DNA of 64,000 nucleotides from Deuterostichococcus epilithicus. Its lineage: Eukaryota > Chlorophyta > Trebouxiophyceae > Prasiolales > Stichococcaceae. The stretch spans positions 1,550,082 through 1,614,081 of the forward strand of contig JAVTLE010000011.1 in the NCBI GenBank assembly GCA_033439295.1. Reading direction: 5' to 3'. The notes under the pieces were generated by a model. The model searched no databases and was not told the DNA's origin. It saw only the letters and a program-made list of their open reading frames with translations. Below are positions 22,485-33,300 of the stretch, one piece after another. Each line of letters starts with the position of its first letter. Positions within the stretch are counted from its first letter, which is position 1. The position numbers and the translations under genes are program-made.

Positions 22485-25005
22485 GGACTTGGACTTGGAC
22501 TTGGTTACATATCGTGCAGTCAAGTGGCTGACTATAGCACAGGCCCGAAGGCAATCGGAATGCGCAACAGCAAGCGACAAGGGGAGGGAACAAACGGAAA
22601 GGGCGTCGAGCAGACCAAAACGACATCGGCAACCATGTCCAGTCATAGAGTCATGTGCCACAGCACCCGCGGGTAAACCCAGTAAACCCCGCGCAGACAT
22701 ACAGGACCAGTTGCGCACAAGGCGCCGAGCTCTCTGGCTCGCTGGGACCGGAAACACCGTGAGGTGCCCTGCATGCTGGTGGAAACAGGCCAAACACAAA
22801 AGCCAAGGACTGAAAAACACATGCTAGGCCTGACCTCCCGCTGCCAAGGCTGCGGGATGTCTGACTGCGCAACATGCCTAAAGTGCCCCCGGCACCTGAG
22901 CTAGCCGCTCCCATCGCAGGATTCCGCGAGCGCTATGGTACATCACTCCGAAACCCAAACACAGAAAATGAAATCACCATCTACCCCCATGCCGACCCCG
23001 AAAGTCCCGACAGCAAGGTGCCCTCTGCCTCGAAAGCATGATGATGATAGGCCTCATTGAGAGCTCGAGCCCAAGCCCTCTAGCTCCGCGCAGCGATCGG
23101 CGCAATGCCGCAGAAACACCCCCAAGCTGGCAGGGTCCTGCTGCATGAACGCCTCGACTGTGGCGTCGCCCCGGCTGAACAACTCCACGTGCTGGAGGCT
23201 TGGGGGTGGTGGAGCGTGAAAAGTGAAAGAACCTTTGACCGGAAGGTTGGTTGTGAAAGTGGAATTAAATCCACTTATATACACAACCAAGAGATGATGG
23301 GGAGTGTCACCCGAAGGTGATCGATAGCGATGGGTGATTGCCGAAGCAATGCGAAAGCAGGGCAGTCATATGTATGACTATGACCCAATTCACTCCTTTT
23401 TTTTGTCCGCATGAGCCGTGAATCGAACTCGCGACCTCATGTGTATTTTTCCGTTTTCCAACCACTTGGGGGTGGTGGAGCGTGAAAATTGAAAGAACCT
23501 TTGCGCTGGTCTAGTAGAGCAGAACACCCCCAGAGCATGTGCTCTGCGTCATCAACCTCGCCGCTGTCGCAGCGCTGACAGCTGCGCTGCTCGCGCGGCA
23601 GACCCGGCCCACCGCCCTGTCTCCACCCGCAGCCAATGGGAGCCGGTGCGAAACTGCGCCAGCCGAACACGGCCGGTCCTGGAGGCCACCGCCTGCAGAT
23701 ACATAGCTGGTCCGTAGGCACCAAAAGCCAGAGGGCCCCGAATCTGCAGCCACTCGCGTACCTTGCGGGCGTCGCTGCCATTCACCGACTCAAAGTGTCG
23801 GCGCTGCAGCACCGCCGTGGCTGCGTCAGGGTCGATGTGCTGCGGCACACCGTCAACAATGGGGGACATGAAGTCCAGGAACGAGGCCACCTGGGCTGCC
23901 CAGCAGGCCGAGTGGATGCTGCCGCCGCGGCCGGCCATGGTCACGTTCTCGAGGAAGGCCTGTTTGGTCAGCCGCGCGTCAGGCATGTCCACCAGCCGGT
24001 TCCAGAAGCGGCATATCAGCGTCACTGCAGTGTGCGCCGCCTCAAAGCGGCCCGCCTCGCCGAGTAGCGCCGCCTTGGGCGTGCCTGCACGCACGCCAAG
24101 AAGAGCCCGCAAAAAGCTCCTCTGCACTTTCTCACAAGCCTCCATGCCGCTGGCCTTGCCACACAGCGCCCCAGGCCCCCAAGTCTCCACACCGTACAGC
24201 ATCACCGGGCGCACAAGTGCGTCAAAGAGATGCATGAGCAGTGCAGGATCATGCAGCCTGAGATCACGACAGCGATTATGCAGTGCGAGCGCGGCGCGTC
24301 GGGCGGACGCCGCCCGGTCCGCTGCGCTCGAAGCAAATGGCTTCGTGCTGTGCAGGTCAACCCCCAGGTACCTGAACGTGTCAAGCACCTCGATGGGGGC
24401 GGACATGTAGGTGAGCTGTGGCGCCGCCACCGCGCCGCGCGCGGTGGTGTACACCACCACCTTCGTCTTCTTGACGTTGACGGTGAGCCGCCAGCGCTTG
24501 CTGTAGGCCTGCAAGAGGTCCAGCTGCGCCTGCAGGCCGGCGACGGTGGTGGACACCAGTGCCAGGTCGTCCGCGTAGAAGAGCGCCGGCGTCTGCACGC
24601 CGGACAGTGTGGGAAGGGCGAAGCCGGCGGAGCCGGCTTCGAGCTCAGCCTGGAAGTCATCAATGAAGATGCCAAACAGGGTTGGAGAAAGTGGGCAGCC
24701 CTGTTTCACACCTAGCAGGGAATCGAACGTGGCAGACATGCCGTCAGCAAACTGCACCCCCATGGGCACCTCCGCATACAAAGCCTGCACCGCCCGCAAG
24801 AAGTCCCCATGCACCCCGATGCGTTGCAGTTTGTGCCACAGCAGGTCACGTGGAATGGTGTCATATGCTTTTTTGAAGTCAACGTAACATACATACAGCG
24901 GCTTTTTGTCTGCACGGGCTCGCTCAATGAGCGTGCGGAGCACAAACACCTGGTCAGTGGTGCGGTGGTCCCTCCGGAAGCCAGCCTGTCCGCGGGCACG
25001 CAGCC
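22485..25005 (-). mobile_element. LINE copy with the best-preserved reverse transcriptase, split by R270
   Basis: Minus-strand copy interrupted by R270 copy e at 23200-23502. Tail and 3' UTR occupy 22485-23070 and ORF2 runs from about 23070 to 25005. RT motifs: GQAGFRRDHRTTDQVF, YVDFKKAYDTIPRDL, GVKQGCPLSPTLFGIFIDDF, FYADDLALVS and RLTVNVKKTKVVVY, followed by the thumb/C-terminal domain. The frame from about 25005 to 23552 is open for some 480 LINE codons and shifts just before the zinc knuckle (WAGSAARAAQLS instead of WAGLPREQRSCQ). The 5' end is truncated at GLRARGQ and joined to another LINE's 3' UTR. Confidence 0.9.
23200..23502 (-). mobile_element. R270 copy e, complete with both terminal repeats
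   Basis: The only copy here with both ends. A 36-39-bp motif (TTGGGGGTGGTGGAGCGTGA on this strand) stands at 23200-23237 and again at 23466-23502 in the same orientation, enclosing about 230 bases with the B-box-like GAATCGAACTC (reverse strand) and the TATA-like block. It is inserted in LINE ORF2 between GCTGGAGGC and GCGCTGGTC; only two bases, GC, could be duplicated. Confidence 0.8.
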
Positions 25006-25432
25006 CGTCGCAGGATTCCGCGAGCGCTTTGGCACACCACTCCGAAACCCAAACACAGAGAATGAAATCGCCATCTACCCCCATGCCGACCCCGAAAGTC
25101 CCGACAGCAAGGTGCCCTCTGCCTCGAAAGCATGATGATGATAGGCTTCATTGAGAGCTCGAGCCCACGCCCTCTAGCTCCGCGCAGCGATCGGCGCAAT
25201 GCCGCTGAAACACCCCCAAGCTGGCAGGGTCCTGCTGCATGAACGCCTCGACTGTGGCGTCGCCCCGGCTGAACAACTCCACGTGCTGGAGAAAGGGTTC
25301 TCTCACTTTTCACGCTCCAACACCCCCAAGCTGGAGGCGCTGGTCTAGCAGAGCAGAACACCCCCAGAGCATGTGCTCTGCGTCATCAACCTCGCCGCTG
25401 TCGCAGCGCTGACAGCTGCGCTGCTCGCGCGG
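25006..25432 (-). mobile_element. LINE 3' UTR/ORF2 fragment
   Basis: Minus-strand piece from the 3' UTR into the ORF2 C-terminus. It contains the solo R270 terminal repeat at 25291-25329 and meets a plus-strand LINE piece head-on at 25432/25433 within the zinc-knuckle coding region, forming an inverted junction. Confidence 0.8.
25291..25329 (-). mobile_element. Solo terminal repeat of R270
   Basis: A 39-bp stretch (GAAAGGGTTCTCTCACTTTT and then CACGCTCCAACACCCCCAA) inserted in LINE ORF2, flanked by the six-base duplication GCTGGA at 25285-25290 and 25330-25335. It matches the R270 ends with no interior, like a solo LTR in miniature. It reads in the plus direction although the LINE is minus. 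Confidence 0.75.
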
Positions 25433-25876
25433 TGGCCTCCAGGACGGGCCGCATTCGGCTGGCGCAGTTTCGCACCGGCTCCCATTGGCTGCGGGTGGAG
25501 ACAGGGCGGTGGGCCGGTCTGCCGCGCGAGCAGCGCAGCTGTCAGCGCTGCGACATCGGCGAGGTTGATGACGCAGAGCACATGCTCTGGGGGTGTTCTG
25601 CTCTGCTAGACCAGCGCCTCCAGCACGTGGAGTTGTTCAGCCGGGGCGACGCCACAGTCGAGGCGTTCATGCAGCAGGACCCTGCCAGCTTGGGGGTGTT
25701 TCTGCGGCATTGCGCCGATCGCTGCGCGGAGCTAGAGGGCTTGGGCTCGAGCTCTCAATGAGGCCAATCATCATCATGCTTTCGAGGCGGAGGGCACCTT
25801 GCTATCGGGACTTTCGGGGTCGGCATGGGGGTAGATGGCGATTTCATTCTCTGTGTTTGGGTTTCGGAGTGGTGCC

Positions 25877-26002
25877 ATGCGGAACTTGGTGTGGCTAGAA
25901 TCGCAGCGCCCTGAGGCCAAGGTGTGATGTGCTGAAGGTGGTGCCTTTCCCCTTTCTGAAGTCGTTTGCCTCAGTTGAGTCGAGAATGCTGTGAGCTGCT
26001 CA
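25877..26002. other. Unique 125-bp insertion in LINE 3' UTR
   Basis: Sequence from about CATGCGGAACTTGGTGTGGC to GAGCTGCTCACGG is absent from all other LINE copies in the window and has no coding signature. It may be filler DNA or another small element. Confidence 0.45.
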
Positions 26003-26146
26003 CGGAATCCTGCGATGGGAGCGGCTAACTCAGGTGCCGGGGGCACTTTAAGCATGTTGCGCAGTCAGACATCCCGCAGCCTTGGCATCGGGAGGTCAGG
26101 CCTAGCATGTGTTTTTCAGTCCTTGGCTTTTGTGTTTGGCCTGTTT

Positions 26147-26422
26147 AAAAGTGGTTGGAAAACGGAAAAATACCCATGAGGTCGCGAGCTTGATTCACGA
26201 CTCATGCGGACAAAAAAAAGGAGTGAATTGGGTCATAGTCATACATATGACTGCCCTGCTTTCGCATTGCTTCGGCAATCACCCATCGCTATCGATCACC
26301 TTCGGGTGACACTCCCCATCATCTCTTGATTGTGTATATAAGTGAATTTAATTCCACTTTCACAACCAACCTTCCGGTCAAAGGTTCTTTCACTTTTCAC
26401 GCTCCACCACCCCCACCCCCAA
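26147..26422 (+). mobile_element. R270 copy g
   Basis: From AAGTGGTTGGAAAACGG to the 3' terminal repeat, with TGTATATAAGTG at about 26332. The 5' terminal repeat is missing. Confidence 0.78.
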
Positions 26423-26717
26423 GTGTTTCCACCAGCATGCAGGGCGCCTCACGGCGTTTCCGGTCCCAGCGAGCCAGAGAGCTCGGCGCCTTGTGCGCAA
26501 CTAGTCCTGTATGTCTGCGCAGGGTTTACTGGGTTTACCCGCGAGTGCTGTGGCACATGACTCTATGACTGGACATGGTTGCTGATGTCGTTTTGATCTG
26601 CTCAACGCCGTTTCCGTTTGTTCCCTCAGCTTGTCGGTTGCTGTTGCGCATTCCGACCGCCTTCGGGCCTGTGCTATAGTCAGCCACTTGACTGCACAGT
26701 ATGTAACCAAGTCCAAG

Positions 26718-26934
26718 TCATGTCTGCGCGGGGTTTACTGGGTTTACCCGCGGGTGCCGTGGCACATGACTCTATGACTGGACATGGTTGCCGATGTTGT
26801 TTTTGTCTACTCGACGCCCTTTCCGTTTGTTCCCTCAGTTTGTACCTGTGTCGCGCATTCCGACCGCCTTCGGGCCTGTGCTATAGTCAGGCCACTTGAC
26901 TGCACAGTATGTAACCAAGTTCAAGTTCAGTGTC
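26718..26934 (+). mobile_element. Short LINE 3' end
   Basis: Second 3' UTR end immediately behind the tail of the previous copy, itself ending in a degenerate tail (CCAAGTTCAAGTTCAG). This is the right border of the LINE cluster. Confidence 0.8.
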
Positions 26935-27060
26935 CTCCACCGACATATTTCGAACGATGATTCTCATGGTTCACCTAGCCGCACTCACGTGCACACATGA
27001 GATGCCGCGTTGTGCCGCATTGCCTTGTTCTTAGACTTTGGTCTGGACTCCCACTGTCGA
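26935..27060 (+). mobile_element. (AAAC)n-tailed element, copy 4, tail lost
   Basis: Matches copies 1-3 (GATGCCGCGTTGTGCCGCAT, CTTTGGTCTGGACTCCCACTG) with more divergence and no simple-sequence tail, so probably the oldest copy. It forms the outer edge of the repeat region. Confidence 0.55.
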
Positions 27061-27387
27061 AGAAAAGTGGCTGGAAGAAGTCAGGAAGAGGTTATTTGAC
27101 AAGAAACTTTCAATTTCGAGAACTCCAAACTCCATTGATGGACTTTTGTTACATGTTAATATCAGGTGATGGGCGGCTGGCGCAAACCGCAAATGTGGAC
27201 AACGACAAACAAACAACGACATGCATCCCATGCGGGGCACACTCGCTTGCGGGGCTGGTCGAATCTTTCATATTAACAAATACCTACTAGACTTGAAACG
27301 GTGTTCAATGATGACCTCTGTTGCTATAACAATTTGCAACAACTGCCATAGCACCAAAGCGAATCCTAACCCCAAGCACAGTTGTCC
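27061..27387. other. Spacer between repeats and the J-like/LEA gene
   Basis: Lower-GC unique sequence that should contain the 3' UTR of the minus-strand gene. A minus-strand TGTAA (plus TTACA at about 27146) is a possible polyadenylation signal 240 bases beyond the stop. No open frame of interest. Confidence 0.45.
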
Positions 27388-30300
27388 TTACTTGTCCCAC
27401 ACCTCCAGCTTGCCCGGCTGCTGCGTGTCAATCTCCACATTGGACTTGTCGCTGCTCAGCGCCTGCCCCACGTCCTTGGCACCCTCGAACGCCTCCTGCG
27501 CTGCCGCCTACACAGCGACCATACATCCATTTGCCAGCAACGGGATCAGCCACAGGATTGAAAAAGAAGGTCCACATCGAGGGCTTCAGCAGGTGACACT
27601 GGCCTGCGGCCTGACTTGACTAGGGCATTGCTAAAGCTGCAGTGTGTCCTTGCACAAGTGCATGAGCAACAGTAGAGTACTGTTTCACCACTGCGCTGCC
27701 ATTATTTGAACCGAATTCGCATGCCTCACCTGCACATGCTCGCTGGTGACGCTTGCGCCATCCTTGATGCTCTGCAAGATACGCTCGCCCGCTGTCTGCG
27801 CAGAATCACCGCTGTCCGCGCCGCTCGAGGACTGCGCGGTGCTGCCACCGCCTGACACAGCACCGTCAATCGCCTGTCCCGCCGACTCGCCTGCCGACGC
27901 GGCCTTGTCTCCGGCCTCCCGCCCGACTGACTGCGCCTTGCTGCCAGCGGACTCGGCCGCCTCACCGGTCGTGTGCCCAGCGGACTCGGCCTCGCCCGCA
28001 CCGGAGTCTGCCGTCTGGCCGACCTTGTCGGCGGCTCGGTCGCCTGCCGAGCGCAGCGAGTCAGCTCCACTATTCGCCGCATCCGCGGTCGCATCGCCGG
28101 CGTCCTCTGCCTTGCCAGCTGCAATGTCAGCCGCTTGCTTCGCCTTGTCACCGGCCTGTTTGCCTACCGACTTTGCCTGTGCATGATGGATACTCAGCTC
28201 AGCTTGGCTCAAATCCAAGAATCTGGTCGTGTTCAGTCATCAGCAACAATTTGTTTTCAAACCGGGGACGTACTGGACCGGCAAATGCCCACGGCAAACA
28301 GTATCCACAGCTGCATGTGTGGGTTTTTGCTGCGTCACCTATCTCGTGAACGTGATGATATAATGTGCAAGAGCGCACCTGCTGCTGGCCAGTCTTGGAG
28401 TAGTCCTCAGCCGCCTGGCCAGACTCCTCCGTCTTGTCCGCTGCCGTGTCTGCGGCTTGCTCGATCGTCTCGCCTGCCTGACCACCAGCATCCTTCGCCT
28501 GCGAAGAAGGTGGTCAGAGTTGGAAACGGACAGAAGCTGATTTGACCTTCCAAAATTCGAAGAAGCTGCAACGCCTTGTGTGGATGCGCAGAGTACTCGA
28601 TTTGCTGCCGCATGCATATGCAGGTCCAATTCCAAGTCAAAAGGAAGAAGTCTGCGGCGGAGCTGGCAGGTGTGCGATGTCTGATGCACATGCACCACAG
28701 CGCATGTCGGATGTGTGATAGCACTGGGCCAGCAGCGCACCTTCTTTGCGCCGGTCTTGGAGTAGTCCTGCGCAGCGGCGCCGGCCTCCTCCGTCTTGTC
28801 GGCGGCAAGGTTGGCGCCCTGCCGGGCGGCGTCGCCGGCCTGCTGCCCCGCAGTTTTGGCGCCCGCCTACAGCAGGGAATTGAACCGTGGTTCACACATT
28901 TTCGAGTCAAAAGGGAGGCAGTTCTGCCTGCAACACTGTATTGTTGCCTCCACACAGTCTGCCTCCACCCGTACCAGCCCTCACCAATCTGCTGCATTTA
29001 CTTGTCTACTATGTGCGCGCGCCTGGTGGAACACGCCAGGCATTGCCACCACTGCTACCCTCCACGCGCGCAGGGCAAATACAACTGAACAGGCGCACCT
29101 GGCCACGCTTGGCGAGGTCGCCTGCGGTGTCCTGCGCCTGCTTGGAGTACTCGCCAGCCTTGCTGTGCGCTGTGTCCGCCGCGTCCTGCACCTGCATTTT
29201 GGAGGAAGCGTATGTGAACGACACTGCAGAGAGGGTTTTCGACTGATCAACCCACTTCTGTGACAAGAGGTAGCTGAGAGCAGGCTGAGAGCTGGCTCTG
29301 CATATGCAGGACACTGCGAGGCTCTGGCAATCCTGTGATTTCGTCAGAGCTGTCCCAGTGACAGTTGTAGCATCTCGGCACCTGGCTGCCCAGCTGCTCG
29401 CCGGCGCGCTTGGTGGTGTCAGATGCAGATTCTGCGCCGCGCTGGATGGCATCTGTGGCCTGGTCCGCGCCGCGGTTCGTCTGCACATGAAACCGTGGCG
29501 CAGTGCTGTTAGCTTGCCGGGGGCGGAGCTGTAAGCACGACACAATGAGCAGCATCAAATTTCCGATGGCACCGTCACTTGCACGTTGCTGCGGCTGCCC
29601 GCTGACTGCAGAAAATGCCAGCACCCAAACAATGCAGAGCTTGCATCAGGGCGCAGCGGCAGCACTGGCGCTCAACCTGGAACACTCAGCTGGAAGGCCG
29701 ACTCAACCCGACTCGGCTACGTAGAGAAAAGGGCACCTGCTCCTCAATGGTGTCGGCGGTGTCGTGGATGGTCTTGCTGGCGCGGTCTGCAACATCCGGG
29801 GCCTTGTCGGCCGCATCCTGAGCGATGTCCTCCGCCTGCAGTGGACAGGGTGTTGCGGTCAGAACTCCCTGTGACCTGGACCTCAGCTGAGGGGGTGCTG
29901 GGTGACGCACGGTCTGCCGTGCTACTGAAGCATACAAATCCATGTTCTGCTTGCCCACAGTATGCCATGGGCTTGACCCTGCTCTCTGTCCCAAAGGGGG
30001 GCACAGGTGCAGCCAGTCTTCGGACCTGTGCAGCTGAGGCACTGTGATGCTGCATGTCAGTTTGACTAGATCTGACACTTGACAGGCAGTCGAACGAGCG
30101 TTCAGACTGCAGCAGGCCCAGCCGCCGCGCAGCCGCGGTCGCGGAGCTGCACAGCCGTGCAGGGTGGCGGCCCCTGAACACAGATCCCTTGCGCACACAG
30201 GTCTGCCGGCGCACCTGCTTGGAGGCGACATCGGCGACGCGCTTGGTCTCTTCGCCCACTGAGTGCGCCCCCGCCTCGATCTTGGCGGCCGCCTTGTCGG

Positions 30301-33300
30301 CTGCCGGTTCCACATTGGCCCGCACATCGCCCGCCACATCGTCCGCAACATCGGCGACGCCCGCCACCGCGTCCTTCGACGCCTGAGCAGGTGATATGCG
30401 TCGCTGAGCATTGCCGTTGGCGGGGACTGCAATGATGTCGTCGGGTGTGTGCGCTGTGCATTGCCGCTGATGGAGCTTTAGAAATCTGGCTCAATGGAGT
30501 CTGTGTACCATCAGACTGCTCTGGACGACTCGTTTTTCTTGTGCAAGGAAGACATCCGCTCTATCAACCTCCCTTAGGGGGGAGGGGCGCCCTGAACAAA
30601 GGAGACAGTCCTGGGTCCCCGAATCGTAACCTGCAACCTGTCAGATACTCGCAGAAAATACCAAACTGAAAATATGCGCCCTGCCCTACATGAGGGTCTG
30701 CTGGGTGTGCATGGAAGAGTGCTAATATTAGCCTGAATCAGTGAAGGTGCTTTCCTCAGAGCGTTGACAGGACAATTTGTCCTGCAAGGGTACAGCTCAC
30801 AGCAGGGCTGCAGCAGGGGTTGTGGCGTGGGGCCTGCGAAGTTCTGCCTGACACACCCACCAAGTCCTGTCTTTTTTAAGGCGCAGCCCACTGCAGGGCG
30901 GTGAGTCGTCCAGGCCAATCATTGCAGAAGCCACGGAACTCTTGATCAGGCGCCGCACCTGACCGACGCTGGCTGCGACATTCTTGAGGTCCTCCGAGGC
31001 GGCATCGGCTGTGGGAATTGCCGCGTCGCCCACCTGCTTCGCCTTCTCCTCGATCGGCGTCGCCAGCTTGTCCGCCGCGGGCTCCGCATTGGCCTGCGGC
31101 TCCAGAAGCTCAAGGGTGAGGAGGGGTTTCATGCACTGGTGGCAGGAAGGCGACCGGCAGCGCGCTCGGCAGCATGAGGCAACACATCTCGGTGGTGTAC
31201 AGGACATGGCTTGGTGCACAGACAGGCCCGTCACATGGAGGCGGCACCTCGCTGCTCAGCCCACGCGTCAGCCACACGACAGAACGCTTGCTGCTGCTGC
31301 CGCCGCCAAAGGCACACCTCGATGTCTTTGGCGACATCCTCCACGGTTTTGGACACATCCGCCGCCGCCTGGCGGGTGGAGTCGCCAACGGCGCCCGCCA
31401 CATCGGTGATGTCCCGCGCCCCCTTGTCCGCTAGCTCGGGCACGTTCTGCTCCACTGACGCGGCCGCCGCGTCCACCTGCTTCGACGCTGCGTCCGCCGT
31501 GGGCTGTGCGTTCGCCTGCAGCACAGCATTTGTGGGTTTCGCGGTAAGGTTGGCCACTAGCTTCATCTGACGAGGGTAGAGCCCTGCGAAGTTCGACACT
31601 GTAACGAAACGCGCTGCCATGACCTTGGCCTGCTTGTAAGGACGCCGGCATCTCGTTCCCCAACACACAGGGGCGCCCCCAGCAGTTTCGGTGCACGAAC
31701 CGAGGACCCTCGGCGATCCGTGCGCTGTTTGATCGAACGACATCTGATAACATCCTATGTTGCACTGCAGCGGGCGCACCTCCGCATCGTGGGCGACATC
31801 CTCGATGACCTTGGACACGTCCTGCGTCGCCTGCACGCCCGCCTGGCCGGTGGCATGCGCCACTCGCTCGATGTCCTCTGATGCAGCGTCCACGGTCGCG
31901 ACCGTCTTCTCTGCCGCCGCATGCCCTGCAGCCTCCACCTTTGACGCCGCCTTGTCCGCCATCGGCTCCGCGTTCACCGCCACCTGCAGACGAGCAATCC
32001 AGCTGTTTCATGCTCGCACTTCTTGAATGAAAGACACACATTCACACGGGGTCGGTCTGGCAAGGACGAACAACCGTTGAGGAGCAGGTCGACACCTCGC
32101 AGACTTTAGAGTTCAAATCCCCAGGCAGACAGTTTAAGTGCATCACTCTAGCGCAGGGTCTCCTCACCGTCTCGGCCTGACGCACGATGACGTCAGAGGC
32201 CTGCTGCGCATAGTCGTCAGCGCGCGCCGTCACTGTCGCGGCGCCCTCGTTGATCTTGTCCGACAGCTGCTGCGCGCGGTCCGGGGTCTCGGTGGCCACA
32301 CGCGCCGCGACGCGGTCGATGGTGTCGTCGACACGCTGCTCGATGTCCTGCGCGTCCTCCGCCACCTGCCATGCCTACGAGGTTGTGGCAGCACGGCATC
32401 TGAGAACCTGCTCTCAGGATCTGATCTGGAAGTTGTCCTCTCGCCATCTGCCACACCTCCGCGGTTGTGCTGTAACGAGAGCATTGGGATTGACTGATAA
32501 TTAGATCTTGCCAGGGTACTCCGGGGCACAGACAGCAGACCGCAGTTGGATTGCCAGAGCACCACATCATCACAGCCAACTTGATAGACTGCACAACTCG
32601 AGTGAGTCCAGGCACTCATCAGCCTGGCCACCTGCCTCACCTCTACAGCAGCGTGGAAGATCTGACGACAGGTCCCCTGCTGAGGGATCATGCTTGTACG
32701 GTGACTCATGCTGTGGAAAAGAGCAGAGTACTGCAGCACTGTGCAAATCACACCTTCTTCTGGGCGAAGTCAGTGGCCTGCTGCACCGCGGGCTCCACGT
32801 TGGTCGCCACCGTGTGCGCCGCGTCCTGGATCGCCTCACCCGCCTGGTCTGCGGCCTCCTCGATGTGCGGCGCCGCCTGACCATATGTCATAAACCCAAT
32901 TCAGCGCTTGCCAACAGCACATGACAGGCGCTGAATGGACAGCAAGCCCTCAGGTGGTGATGCACCAGCTTGTTGCTCAACTTGGAGTCGTTGAGTCGTT
33001 TAACCGAGCTCAACCAGCCTTGATGCATGGTCCCCATGCGCACCTTGCGTGCGGCCTCTGGCAGCTTCTCAATGGTCTCGTGCACCTTCTTCACCGCCGG
33101 CTCAATCTCGTCCGCCAGCAGCCTGCACACAAGGGGCAAGATGTTCCTCTCAACCTGCATGTCAGCAAGGCTAATGGATCGTGAGGCTGCAAGCCTTTCA
33201 CAATCACATCCTGCTTGCTCCAGTGCAATTACCCGCATTGCCCATGCTTCGGCAGGTCCAGCGCTTTGCTGATGCGTGAGCAGACACCAGGCAGGCATGC

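Larger units (their letters stand above)
25433..26717 (+). mobile_element. LINE copy split by R270 copy g
   Basis: Plus-strand ORF2 C-terminus (25433-25760, zinc knuckle CQRCDIGEVDDAEHMLWGC intact), 3' UTR at 25761-26146, R270 at 26147-26422 and the remaining 3' UTR to the tail at 26717. A unique 125-bp stretch at 25877-26002 interrupts the 3' UTR. Confidence 0.82.

Noticed and set aside
9601-26934. CRISPR-like regularly spaced repeats
   Set aside because: Repeats are mobile-element ends of variable spacing and orientation in eukaryotic DNA; no spacer array or Cas gene.
27730-28176. Separate stand-alone LEA gene
   Set aside because: The open frame is bounded by good splice sites in phase 0 and fits as exon 39 of the long gene; no own start codon context or promoter is evident.
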